DNA from: Poecilobothrus nobilitatus
Taxonomy: Eukaryota; Arthropoda; Insecta; Diptera; Dolichopodidae
Direction of reading: 5' to 3'
DNA: 64,000 nt
Assembly: GCA_947095535.1 (NCBI GenBank)
Contig: OX352772.1
Coordinates: 111,067,321-111,131,320 of the forward strand
The position numbers and the translations under genes were made by a program. The notes below the pieces were generated by a model. It was not told the DNA's origin and did no database searches. It was given only the letters and a program-made list of their open reading frames with translations. Positions 33,859 through 45,713 of this stretch are shown one piece after another (position 1 is the stretch's first letter; the number at the start of each line of letters is the position of its first letter).

Positions 33859-34300
33859 ATGAATCTTGCCGACAATGTTCTTCAGTCTAATATAGCCACC
33901 TACAAAAGAAAAGCTTTAAAGACTTTTATCGGGGGTACGCAAGGAGATGTACCAAATTTTTTAAAATGGCACACACCTAAGGATTTAGCAGAAGCATTTG
34001 AAATGTGCTCTAGACTGGAAGATGTTGATGCTAAACCAAAATACAATATTAATTGACTTCTAAAGGACCACAAAATCTTTCAAATCAACTAAAGGCACCC
34101 AACTAAAGGCACTTAATTCTCTTCCAAACCTGCCACCAAGAGGCAGCAAACCAAACTGATTTGTACCAACACATGGTCAGTATAAAAAAGAGTCAAAATA
34201 AAAACTTCCATAATAATTTCCAGAATAACGAAAATTTTAGTCCTGCACATATTAGAAAAGAGAATAGAGCACAATATTCTCAGTAGTAGAGATATGGGGC
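33859..34300 (+). pseudogene. LTR retrotransposon gag-like fragment
   Basis: The 65-codon frame has the pattern ALKTFIGGTQGDV...HTPKDLAEAFEMCSRLE, the end of the capsid region in Gypsy-type gag proteins (F-x-x-G-x-x-x-x-V then a short L-x-x-A-x-x-x-A helix). A Gln/Asn-rich continuation in broken frames follows. It is unrelated to the gag of the Gypsy element at 40474-49725 and lies just outside the inverted repeat at 34388. Confidence 0.5.
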
Positions 34301-34387
34301 TTCTGGTACAGCTTTTTCGGAGTAATATAAATTTGTGGATTCTGGCAAAATTTTTGGGAGTTTTCAGTAATGTAGGTAAAGCAAAAT

Positions 34388-34670
34388 AAACTTTGTTATT
34401 AATTTATATTGAATTAAATAATTTTTAACATTTCATAGACATTAAAATTTACAACAAAAGTATTAATTGAAATTTGAGAAAAGTTATTTAAAATAATATT
34501 AATTTAGTTAAAAGCGGATGCGTGTGCAATAATTAAATTTGGTGTGAACCAAATTAAAATTTTTTTGCTGATTAACAACTTTTATATTTAATTTTTATTG
34601 TTATAAATTGAATTATATTAGTTTCAATTTCTAATTAATCTAAAGTTTCATTTTGATAATTATCAAAAAT
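34388..34670 (+). repeat. Left terminal inverted repeat of the polymerase element
   Basis: Matches 50731-51172 in reverse complement. It contains the palindrome AATTTGGTgtgAACCAAATT at 34535-34555, preceded by CGTGTGCAATAATTA, and ends with a TTGATAATTATCAA palindrome. Confidence 0.75.
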
Positions 34671-34856
34671 ATAAAATAAATTGGGGAAATCAATAACAAA
34701 ACGTAACATATTATTGAAAATAAAAATGATGCAATTAATTCACCATCTGATTTTTTTGAAGGTTACAGAAAGGATATATCAAAAATTTTAAAAAGAAAAA
34801 TATCAACATCTTCAACTTTTTAATTTAGTTTAGAAGTTAAAATTTCCTTCATCAAT

Positions 34857-35126
34857 TTGCAGAAATTAGACTATATGGAAATGGATAACTTTTTCAAAAT
34901 CCAATTATTTCACTCAGATGCTCAACTAGTTCAAAGAAAGGCAGACATTGAAAATCTTTTAGACATAAACATTGGAATTATTTTAAATAAACTGGAAATT
35001 TTCCAAGAAAAAAATTCTATCTGTAGTTTAAGCACATTAATATCAGTAATAGTAAATGTCAATAAAATGAATAAAAGAAAAATAGAAAATTCGATGGAAA
35101 CAGAAAGGCACCTCAAAACAAAATAT
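34857..35126 (+). pseudogene. Small frame upstream of the DNA polymerase, unknown
   Basis: 90 residues. The part KLEIFQEKNSICSLSTLISVIVNVNKMN resembles in layout the polymerase N-terminal stretch near 35590-35760 (a glutamate-rich F-Q-E-R/K segment followed by a hydrophobic strand and I-N). It may be a separate short ORF related to the polymerase N-terminal region or the start of the same decayed gene. I do not recognise a specific function. Confidence 0.35.
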
Positions 35127-35128
35127 TG

Positions 35129-38100
35129 AAAATGAATCATAATTCTGTAACTTTACAAGGTAAAAAGTGTTGTATATATTGTAAAGTAGAAGTAGATATA
35201 AAAAACTGGAATTATCATATTCGAAAAAATATACATAAAATAAATGCTACCGTCGCTTATTAAGAGAATATTAAATTCATAAAGCAAGGATTCGAAGGCA
35301 GGATTGGGACCTTTATTATTGAAAACAAAAACGAGGAAACTTACTAGCCACATATTTTTTGAAAATATTGGAGGAGACTTTAAATGAGGAGAGAAAATAT
35401 TGGAGAAATATTTTAAATTTCTTAAAGAAGCAACTGTTTATTTTGAAAGCTTACAAATTTACGTGGAACTATTTGCAGAGTTTATTAAGCCTCAAAAATT
35501 AGAGAATGATGAACTAGAAAACGTTTTTAGTGTAAAATCCTTCAATTCAAAAATGAAAATAATACTAAATGAAAATGAAATTGAAAATGCTGTGGAAAAT
35601 ATGATAGAAAATATTTTAACTCAAGGAGCAGATTTTCAGGAAAGGATTGAGGGTGGAGTTTAATAAAAATTATTACATTTAGAAATATATATAAATGAAT
35701 ATAAACCTTTGGCATGCTCTCAGTATATTAAATTACCTATGGAAATTATTAAAAAAAAAGCTTGTATCAACATTAGAAGCAATGATATATTTTGTTTTAA
35801 ATGGTCTCACACAAGCATTTCAAAAAGATAAAATTAGAAATGCAAATCGTAATAGTAATTACAATATTAATAATATAGCAGAATCTAGGATTGTTTTAAA
35901 TAATGCTAAAGTTAAACATTTAGAATTCGGTAATTTACAGTTTCCGCTCCACCATGATGATATAATCCACTTTGAGAAAATGAATTCTGAAATGAGTATT
36001 ACAGTATTCGGGTTTGAAATAAAAGGGGAAGATGAAATACAAATAATAGGACCTTACTACAAACACTAAAGAAGAAAAGCGTTATCATATTGAAAATGAT
36101 AATAAAGAAAGCTCACTATGTATCGATTAAAAACTTGTTAAGGCTAGTACGAACACAGCTTTCACGTCATAAATCAAAAAATGACAGAAATATAAATACC
36201 TGCTTAATTAGCTTTAATTCACAAAGAGCGTTAATAACATATAAAAATGAATGCGGAAAAGTTGTGACAGAATTACCCGAGAAAGGAAATAATATTTTAA
36301 AGTTTGAAAATTACCAAAAACGAATGAAAATGCCTTTTGTAATTTATGCTGATTCTGAAAGCTTATTGCAACCTATTTCAACTTGTGAGCCAAAAGCAGA
36401 GGTATCATCAATAACAAATATTAAACAACATATTCCAGTAGCTTTTTCTTATTTTATTATAAGTTCGTTTAATAAAAACTTCAATAAATACAGAGTTTTT
36501 ACAGGTAAATAATACTTCTTTATATATAAAAAATATACTTAACCTTATCATATTTATTTTTTCTTTTGTTATAGGAATTGATTGTGCAGAAAAATTTATT
36601 TTAAGTTTGAAAGCTGATTGTAAATTTTTATATACAAAATATATAAAAAAACCGAAACCGATTAAAAAATTAACCTAGAAAGAAGAACTTCATCATAGAA
36701 CAAAAGAAGTATGTCACAAAAAAGTATGTGAAAAAAAATTCAACCGAAAGAGACTCGGATAAAAGGACCATTGTCACGTAACTGGTAACTATAGAGGAGC
36801 TGCTCATAATTCATGTAATTTATTGTATAAGATACCTAAATACTTCGCTGTATTCTTTCACAATTTTTCTAATTACGATGCACATTCACTTTTTAAAAAA
36901 TTAAATACTTGTTCGGGTCCAATTTCAGTTTTACCTTTAACTAAAGAAAAATATATATCAATAAATAAAACTATTTTTCTAGAGAAGAATGAAAGTTTTC
37001 AAATTAGATTTATAGATTCATATAGATTTATGCAATCAAGTCTTGATACATTAATTTTTTATTTAAAGAAGGAACGATTAAAAAATGTTCGAGCACATTT
37101 TCCTGATGACGAACAATTCAATTTACTAACTCGAAAAGGTGTTTTTCCATATGATTATATTGATTCTCTTCAAAAGCTTGATGAACTTATTTTACCTTCA
37201 CAAGATAAGTTTAAAAATGTGCTAATGAATATTTCCTGTTCAGATGAAGATTATTCACATGCACAAAAAGTTTGGTATGTATTTAATTGTAGAACTTTAA
37301 TGGATTGTTTAAAACTTTATTTGAAAACTGATGTTCTTTTACTTTCAGATGTTTTCGAAAATTTTGGAAATATTTGTCAGAAAATTTATAATTTAGATCC
37401 TTCAGATTTTATGACAGCTCCCGGACTTGCATGGGATGCAATGTTAAAATTTACTAATATTCAGTTAGATTTGTTAGTTGATATTAATATGTATAATTTT
37501 TTTAAAAGAGGGATTCGTGGAGATATAAGTCAATGTAGTATGAAACATTCACAAGCTAATAATAAATATATGGGGGAGGAATATGATAAAACTAAACCTG
37601 ATAAGTATATAATGTATTTAGATGCTAATAATTTATATGGTTGGGCTATGTCTAACTATTTACCATACAAAAGATTTAAATGGGTTAAAAATCCTTCAAA
37701 TTTAATAGTTAGTGAAATAGCTGATGATTCAGAAGTAGGGTATGTATTAGAAGTAGATTTAGATTACCCGGAAAGTATACATGACTATCATAATGATTTA
37801 CCATTTTGTTCTGAAAATAAAATACCTACAACGGGTAAAACGAAAAAATTATTGCTAGAGTTGAATGAAAAAAAGAAATACATAATACATTATAGAAATT
37901 TAAAGCAATACTTAAAAAATTGATTAATTTCAAAAGAAATTTACAGAGCTATAGAATTTAAAAAATCTAGTTGGTTAGAAAAGTATATAGACATAAATAC
38001 TGAACATAGCAAAAAATGCATTCGAAAAAAACTTTTTTAAATTAATGAATAATGCAGTGTATGGTAAAACTATGGAAAACGTTGACAAAAGAACTGTAGT

Positions 38101-38848
38101 CAAAATAGAAGATTGTTGGGAAAGTAAACGGAAGCATCTTGGTGCAAGGGCACATATTGCTAAACCTAACTTTCATAGTTTATTATTTTTTGAAGAAAAT
38201 CTTGCAGCAATTCAATTAAATAAAACTAAAGTTTTATATAATAAACCTATATATTTAGGTTTCTCAGTTTTAGAACTCTCCAAACTACACATGTATAATT
38301 TTTATTATGACTACTTAAAACCTAAATTTAATTCAGAAATTTCTTTAAATTATATAGATACTGATAGTTTTATTTTTACAGTAAAAACGGAAGATTTTTA
38401 TAAAGATATTGAAAAAGATATTCGTAAGATTGAAGCATCCGAATTGTTTTTGACACTTCTGAATATGAACCTGATAATAGTTACGGGTTACCTCTTGTTA
38501 ATAAAAAGATTATTGGCTTATTTAAAGATGAAAATAATGGAAAAATTGTGAAAGAATTTATTGGACTTAGATTAAAAATGTATTTATTAGATGTTTTGCA
38601 AGGAAAAACAATAAAAAAAGTAAAGGCGTGAAAAAAAGTGTAGTTAATAGTCTATCTTTGGAAGATTATAGAACATCTTTATTTGAAAATATAGTTTTAT
38701 ATAAAAAACTGTTTATTTTTAAATCTAAATTACATAATGTATATACTCAAACTTTAAATAAGATAGCTTTAAGTTCTTTAGATAATAAAAGATTTATTTG
38801 AGAAGATAATATACACATTTTAGCATGGGGTCATTATAAAATAAATTG
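35129..38848 (+). pseudogene. Protein-primed family B DNA polymerase (decayed)
   Basis: Replicative polymerase with proofreading exonuclease, of the type in Polintons, adintoviruses and bidnaviruses. Order on the + strand: CxxC...H zinc-finger-like N-terminus (~35170); N-terminal domain (35400-36069); exonuclease motif I as YADSES near 36340 (usual F replaced by S; D and E kept); a HCH..TGNYRGAAH..CNL zinc-binding segment near 36765; exonuclease II as FHNFSNYDAH (36853); exonuclease III as YLKTDV (37318); polymerase motif A YLDANNLYGWAMS (37614); motif B NNAVYGKTMEN (38048); motif C YIDTDS (38351-38368); and a C-terminal NKIALSS..DNKR segment to ~38848. Catalytic residues are intact, but there are many stops and frameshifts. 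A probable intron lies at 36505-36574. Confidence 0.82.
36505..36574 (+). other. Probable spliceosomal intron in the polymerase gene (70 nt)
   Basis: Donor ACAG|GTAAAT, acceptor CTTTTGTTATAG|GA. Splicing joins ...FT to GIDCAEKF in frame, giving the expected continuous sequence between the exonuclease I region and the zinc-binding segment. Unspliced, the frame stops at GGT AAA TAA. Confidence 0.65.
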
Positions 38849-40473
38849 AAATAAAACAATTATACTTCAACAATTATACTTATACAAAAACAATTATACT
38901 TATTCAAGTGTTGTGTGAATTATCAAAACCTAACCATTTAACAAAAAATTTGTTTCCTTTTCTTTTTAAAACTTTTTCTAAAAGATATGCTTCAGGGTTT
39001 TGAATTCTTGAAATTTTTGTTAAAAATTCTTTTCCTTTTTCATATATTATTTAGTCTAAAATATAATATCCGTTAAAGCTGTTAATTTTTTTTAAAACAT
39101 AACTGATCTCAACGCAAAAGTTTTCTCCATATTAAACTTTCACATATTATTTAGTTAATATTCGTTAAAGTTTTTAAACTTTTTTTTAAAATATAACTTT
39201 ATTTTAGACATAACAGATCTCAACGCTAAAGTTTTCCCCATATTAAACTTTCATATATTATTTAGTTTAAAGTATAGATTATAAATTTACTCGTATATAT
39301 AGAAAATTTTATCATTAATATAACTTATATATTTTAATTCAATTTAATTAAATCAATCAAAATTATATAGCGATGTGATCTAGATACATTAAAAAAAAAT
39401 GTATGTAAGTAAATGGTAAAATAGGATTGGATCGGAAATATTTTTAAGGATTAAAAACGATAGATTCAGAAATGCCCAAAATTTCTTTCTTTAATTATGA
39501 AAAATGTTAAAAATAACTTTTATATTATTTAAATAGAATTAATATTTAGTTTATTTAAAATTAAGGGTAAAAAAAAATACAAAATAAAATCTTCGTATAA
39601 AATCATAACATATGTACATTATATTTTTAAAATTGATTTTCATTCAGTTTCTAACTACAATCTTGAGCAATTTGGTACATCCTTAAATTTTTTTTTATTA
39701 ATGATTTTGCTAATAATTTATTATACCTATAATATTACGCTTTATATTTGTTTTTCAATTTTTGAATATTTTTTTTTTTATGATTTTATACCTTTAGATT
39801 TTAATATAAAACAAAATTGCACAAAAATACAAAATAAAAATGGCCATTTCTTAAATAATTAAATTATTTTATTAATTTTATAAAAAATAAAACAAAAAAA
39901 ATTATACAAAATTAAAATATGTAAAAAAAAAAAACAAAAAAAAACAAAAAAAAATTGTTTTTTTAATTAAATTTCAAAAAAATAAAATACATAATTAATT
40001 ATTAATTTAAAAAATTTATTAAAAATTAAATACAAAATTAATTAACAAAATAAATTACGGTTTTTATTTTTCAACAATATTTTTTATTTTTTCTGTTTTA
40101 CTTTAAATGTAAAACATTAATGAATTTAAAAAAAAACCTATAAATAATAAATCTCTATACTAATTTAATAAAATTTATAAAACAAAAAAATAATAATTAA
40201 AAAATATAAAAAAGAAAACCGGAAACAGGAAACAGGAACAACAAAAATACAAATTATAATAATTATATTAATATTTAAATATTAAAAAATAAAAATAATT
40301 AAAATCAGATTCTTTAAATTAAAAAAAAAAAAAAATGTATATATTTATAAAAAAAATAAAAAAATAAAATAATAACAAAAAAGAAAATTAATAACAAACA
40401 AAATAAAAACATACATAAATTTTAAATTAATTATCAAATAATTAATACCTCTAATTCATTATATATATATATA
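38849..40473. other. AT-rich inner part of the polymerase element
   Basis: No ORF of note. 39046-39260 holds about two copies of a ~110-bp unit (CATATTATTTAG...GATCTCAACGC.AAAGTTTTC.CCATATTAAACTTTCA). The rest is A/T homopolymer-rich. Confidence 0.55.
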
Positions 40474-41220
40474 GAAATGTTGTTCAAACACGAAAGCATA
40501 ATAGATTAATTTTTTTTTATTTCGAAAACGCAATTTTTATTTAAATAATTTGGTTCCTTTTTAAAATACAAACACAATTTGAATTTAAATTTAAACAATT
40601 TAGTTTTCTTTATTAACAAATTCTTTCGATCTTATAACTCTGATCGTTCAAAGCGAACTAACATTTTTACATTTTTCCAAAATTAACATTTTACAGGATA
40701 TTACATAACAAAAAATAAAAATTTTAAATTTATTGATTTTTGTTACAATCAGCAATTTTTTAAAAGGAAAAAAAATTAATCGATTTCATAACAAAATTAT
40801 TTACTTAAACTAATTATAAGTCTTTTACTTTATTTTAATACAAAGTTGTAATGTGACACTTTTATTTTGTAAGATTTGAAATTTGACAATATTTGGATAT
40901 TAAGTATGAATTTTATTGATTTTTACTTAGGCTAAGCGATTTATTACAAAGAATTAAAACTAATTGATTTCGTAACAAAATTGTTTACTTAGACTATTTG
41001 TAATTTATTGTGTTCCTTTAAATACAAAATTGTAAATTAACACTTATGGGTTTGTGGTTTAGCAATTTGGATATTGAATATGAAATTTTGAAATGGTTTT
41101 GAAATAAGAAGAAGTACAAAAAAATGTTAGTATGATAACAAGAATAAATTTTAGTGGAACGTTATGTTTGTTGTTGAAGGGCGATCTTGTGGCAAGGGGC
41201 AATCCTGCGAGGATGTAACA
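40474..41220 (-). repeat. 3' LTR of the Gypsy element
   Basis: 747 bp, direct repeat of 49009-49725. On the minus strand it starts TGTTACATCCTCGCAGG and ends GAACAACATTTC. Confidence 0.88.
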
Positions 41221-41236
41221 CTCCCCTCCTTAGGAT
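41221..41236 (-). other. Polypurine tract
   Basis: On the minus strand CCTAAGGAGGGGAG ends directly at the 3' LTR boundary. Such tracts prime plus-strand DNA synthesis. Position and composition fit. Confidence 0.8.
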
Positions 41237-42285
41237 TCGACTTCTGGCGAATATTGTTTAATTGCATTTTTACCTTTGGAAGTCCCTTTTTAAACCTCAT
41301 AAATAAGTTAAGACAAATTAAAAGTAAAATTATAAGAATAGTGGAATTCGTCGCCATATTTGAATACCATTTCCAGTTATTTTCGAATTTAATTTTTTCG
41401 ATATGTTTTGTGCTATTAATATGTGAGAAATACAAATCTTCCGCGTAGAAATTATTTGTGATTTTCTCAACATTTATGTTACGTTCAACATATGGCAACA
41501 TTTAATGCTTATATTCTTCTTTGAAATTTTCATTTTCGAAAGTTCCGAGAGAAGTTTTACAATTTGTGAATTTAATTATGACAATTTAATTATGTTAAAC
41601 AACAAGGCTTTATTTAAATTTTTTGTAACTACAATATTATTTGATACTGATTTAATTTTCATTGTGGAATTTTTATGAAAATTACATATCATTTGATTAT
41701 TATTTAATAAATGTGAAAGACTTTGATCTTCGTATGAAATTAAATCTGTTTTGAGTATGTTATTTTTATTTACATTAAAAAAAATATTTTCTTTACAGGT
41801 AATAATTTTATCTACATCAAGATGTATTTCTAGATGTTTATTTTTATTTGGAATTTTTTCAATTATTGTTCTATAACAAGATTCTTTTATAAAATTAGGT
41901 ATTGATATAACAAATATAATTGTATTTTCTTTAAAAAGTACACTAGTTTTAATGTGAGGCAGTTTTTCAACTGTAATGCTATAATTTTTTATTTCCTCCT
42001 GTGTGAGAAGATCTTTAGGCAAAATTTCTAATCTACTTGTTAGTATAATTTCTTTTATATCTGAAATTTGTTTTAGTAATATTTTTACATTTTCGTTAAT
42101 TTCTATTTTTATAATAAAGTAATTTAATTTATTTTCTATTTCGTTAACATGATTTGCAAAAGCATTAGTTGTAAGAGTTATATTTTTTTTGTATTGAGTT
42201 AACATGGTTTGTGATAGTTTTTACCTGATCTGAAATTCGGTTGTTTATTGATACCTGATTATTTAAATTTACTATAATTTTGTCG

Positions 42286-43413
42286 TTATTATAACCTACA
42301 CTTAAAGTATAGGATATATTAACTTTCGTATGGTGTTTGTAACCACCAAAAGGAAGCAAATTAGATATGGACATGTATATATATTCTGAATCAGGATTTG
42401 ATCCATGGGTTTGGATTTTGGAAGCTTCCGAACTAGTACCAGAGCAAATGAGATTATTTCCAAAACCAACTAAGATATAACCTTTAAATTTGGCAGAATG
42501 GTGTTCTTTCATGTTTGATTTAGGTCTCTGAAATTTGAGAGGATTTGGTCCATGGGTTCGGATTTTGGAAGCTTCCGAACGAGCCCCAGAGCAAACGAGA
42601 TTATCTCCAAAATCAACAAAGATAGAACCTTTAAATTTTATACAATAATGTTCCTTCCCGTTTGATTTATGTCTCTGAAATTTAAAAGGATTTGGTCCAT
42701 GGGTTTGGATTTTGGAAGCTTCCGAACGACCAGCAGAGCAAATGAGATTATTTCCAAAACCAACTAAGATATAACCTTTAAATTTTATACAATGATGTTC
42801 CTTCTCGTTCGATTTATGTCTCTGAAATTTGAGAGGATTTGGTCCATGGGTTTGGATTTTGGAAGCTTCCGAACGAGCCCCAGAGCAAATGAGATTATCT
42901 CCAAAACCAACAAAGATATAACCTTTAAATTAGGCAGAATGGTGTTCCTCATGTTTGATTTATGTTTCTGAAATTTGTGAAAGAATTTGAACCAAGGGTT
43001 CGTATTTTGGAAACTTCCGGACGATCACAAGAGCAACGAGCATATCTCCAAAACCAACAAAAGTAGAACCTTTAAATTTAGTACAATGGTGTTCTGGCAT
43101 GTTTTCTTTATGTTCCTGAGATAGATTCGATGAATTGGAGTGGCAATTCGGGTACCTGACACACACCTCCCAAGGATTAACAATCTTCGAAATTAATAAA
43201 GATAGAAACTTAAAATTTTTTACAAAGGTGTTACAAAGCATATCTCAAGAGGATGCCTCTTTTACGTTCCTAAAATTCGAGTTGAATAAGACAGAAAAGG
43301 GAAGAAGTTCAAGCAGCTGCCAAAAAAACTTATGGATTTTTAATTTAATACGAATTATTCAGGTGTAGGGTATTAATAAGTCGGTTGCATCGACTTACTG
43401 ATACATTTACTTG
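42286..43413 (+). mobile_element. HINE-B copy 2, ~1.13 kb, inserted in env
   Basis: Opens TTATTATAACCTACACTTAAA, has CAGGATTTGATCCATGGG, about five ~148-bp tandem units (near 42490, 42635, 42785, 42925 and 43080), and closes with GGTGTAGGGTATTAAT, the hairpin AAGTCGGTTGCATCGACTT and ..TTTACTTG. Compared with copy 1 it lacks the TCCG run and half of the array. The env frame lies on both sides. Confidence 0.8.
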
Positions 43414-44339
43414 TTTTGTTCTATTGCCTGTAGATGTTTTTCAATTTCTTTTCTGTCTTCACTGTCCATTACTCCAGTTATAAAACGGAGTCCATTTTTT
43501 GCTAGATTAATTAAGCCACGTTTACTTACATAATGTGGAATTATGCTATAAAAATCTTCCTTCAAATGTTTAAGGTTAAATAATAAATTTGCTGGAATAT
43601 TAGTTTTTTCATGCAATTTATCAATGTTTAATTCTATTTTGTTAATTGTTCCTTCGTATAGACTTAAATTTATAACATGCATAATTTCATTGTAACTGTG
43701 TATGATTTTTATTGCGGAATCTTGAAGTAGGATGTAGCCATTTCCTGACTGTATTTCAGTTACTTCAATTGAAGATTTTGCCAGAGTAAAATAAGGAAAT
43801 GCCAAAAGTAGAATGATGAAAATTATTGCTGAAATGGGGGTAGTGTATTAATTAATTATAAAAATTTTAATTTTCTCTTGAATAGATTTTTATATCAAGT
43901 GTTTTGTTATTATTTTAGAATTTTCATATTAGAAATTATATCGCGGTTAGTCAGAGATATAGGTCATGTATTTTTATATTAAAATTTTTGTAATTTAATA
44001 CTTAATCTTCAAAAAAAATTTTTACTTAATTTTTTTTCAAACATAAGGAATGAATGAGTATTATTATTATTTTTATATATTTTTTTTTTAATTTAGACTT
44101 TATTGTACAATAAGCTGTGCAAGCAAAGTGTTTATTCAGCAATTTTAATCAATTTAATATTAAGGTCATTACTTATGTTAGTAAAAGCATGTAAGTTAGG
44201 GTAGGTTAGGTAGTAATAATTTAATTAGAACGATAATTATTATGTCATACAAATTTATATGACAGCATTTTTTGGAACATTGTGCATTATAATAATAGGA
44301 TTTTAAAACAGAGTTTATTCTAATTTTCAAATTTAAACT

Positions 44340-45701
44340 TTCTTTTGAATTGATTTTTATAACGAGGATTGTTTCGTTGTTAATTTTATAATGGTTTCTC
44401 CTGATTCTATGATTTCAACTTTTTTATGATAGGGCTGTGATTTATTAATTCTGTTAAGTTTTAGTTAGTTTGAGAATTATTTATTTTACGATTGCAAGAT
44501 TCTATTGTTTTTTCTTTATTTTTAATTAGAGTATCCCTTATTAAAGGGTATAATGCAGATGAAATTTGTCAATATTAGAGTATTCCTTATTAAAGGGTAT
44601 AATGCAGATGAAATTTGTCCATTTAGGAATTCGATTGGCCTTTTGTCTGTTGAGGAATGAATAGATTCATTGTAGATTTTCATACTTTTAATGACTGGGT
44701 TTTCATCTGTAAACCCGGTAAACCCTGTTCTTTTTTTACAACTCCTAAAATTCTTAGATGTTCATTTCGAGTATTATGAAACCTACCCCTTCATTTTCTA
44801 AATTTTTTTTAAAATTTAAACTGTTGAGGCAACGTATTGCATTAACGCATTTTTCAAATCATTCCAATTTCTAGATTTTAATGAAATGGTTTGAGAATGC
44901 TTGGAAAATTTTTCTATAATTGTTAAATACGCATTAACCTTTACTTCTAAACCATATGTCCATATGAACAATTTCTAAAGGTCTACTTGGCGTTTTAGTT
45001 GTTTTAAATGGTAGTTTTAGAGGATATCTGTCGTGTTTAGCTGTATTACAAATGTGACAGTTATTTAAGACTTTTTGAATTTCCATTTTGAGTTTAGGAA
45101 AATAGATTTTGTCTTTTAGATTCAAGTAAACGTCGTTAATACCTCTATGATTTGTTTTTGTATGTTGTTCTAATATTCGTTCTTGAACATCATTTCGGTT
45201 TGCGATGTCTTCGAACACGAAAGAACATTTATTGATTTTTAATAGCTTATTTTTTGAAAAATGTTTCAAATACGTATTTTGAAAGAGGCTATAAATTTTA
45301 ATATTATCTATCATGATTGCAATTATACCCTTACATGGAAAATGATTTTTCAAAATGTCTACAAAGTATTTTTCATTTGCATTTGGATGAGTGAAAACTC
45401 TGCCATGATATTTTTCTACTTTTAAATTTTCCGATGGTGCAATTTTAACAATAATTTGTGTTTTGTAAAAGTTTAGAGGAAGTTCAGTTATCGGTATATA
45501 GTCAGTGTTGTCTTCATCAGCTGAATGAACAGTTGCAACTGTCGAGCGTATTTCGTCAACTTCCATTTCATTTATGTTGATTTCAGCTAGAGATAATGCG
45601 TCAGCAACTTTATTATCTCTACCCGTTAAATATTCAATATTAAAATTGAATACTTCTAATTTTATCTTCCATCGCTGTAATTTTGAATTGGGCTCTTTCA
45701 A
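44340..45701 (-). pseudogene. Gypsy integrase (zinc finger and core, broken)
   Basis: The 255-codon frame 44934-45701 begins at the RNase H tail (LTGRDNKVADALS) and contains the integrase HHCC finger (H-x4-H ... CHICNTAK) and the first catalytic Asp in VHMDIW. After a frameshift near 44934 the core continues with a TIIEKFSKH segment. The remaining acidic residues are in decayed sequence. Integrase inserts the cDNA into the genome. Confidence 0.75.
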
Positions 45702-45713
45702 ATTATGGAACCA

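Larger units (their letters stand above)
41151..43805 (-). pseudogene. env (F-like fusion glycoprotein) of the Gypsy element, interrupted
   Basis: Three pieces. 43407-43805 (N-terminal side) contains KRGLIN followed by a hydrophobic glycine-containing stretch and a D-x-E-D region, the layout of the cleavage site and fusion peptide in baculovirus-F-like errantivirus Env. 41576-42205 is a long ectodomain frame with Cys residues and Asn-x-Ser/Thr sites. 41151-41501 ends the protein with a single membrane segment (STILIILLLICLNLF) and a short basic-rich tail that runs into the LTR. A HINE-B copy separates the first two pieces and a frameshift the last two. The N-terminus and signal peptide upstream of 43805 are not resolved. 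Not functional as it stands. Confidence 0.75.

Noticed and set aside
35153..35353. Minus-strand hydrophobic ORF
   Set aside because: Antisense of the polymerase N-terminal region.
41164..41448. Plus-strand ORF near the 3' LTR
   Set aside because: Antisense of the env C-terminus and LTR.
42165..43368. ORFs around 42165-42512, 42960-43241 and 43135-43368
   Set aside because: They lie mostly or wholly in HINE-B copy 2; the part of the first that resembles env belongs to the interrupted env gene.
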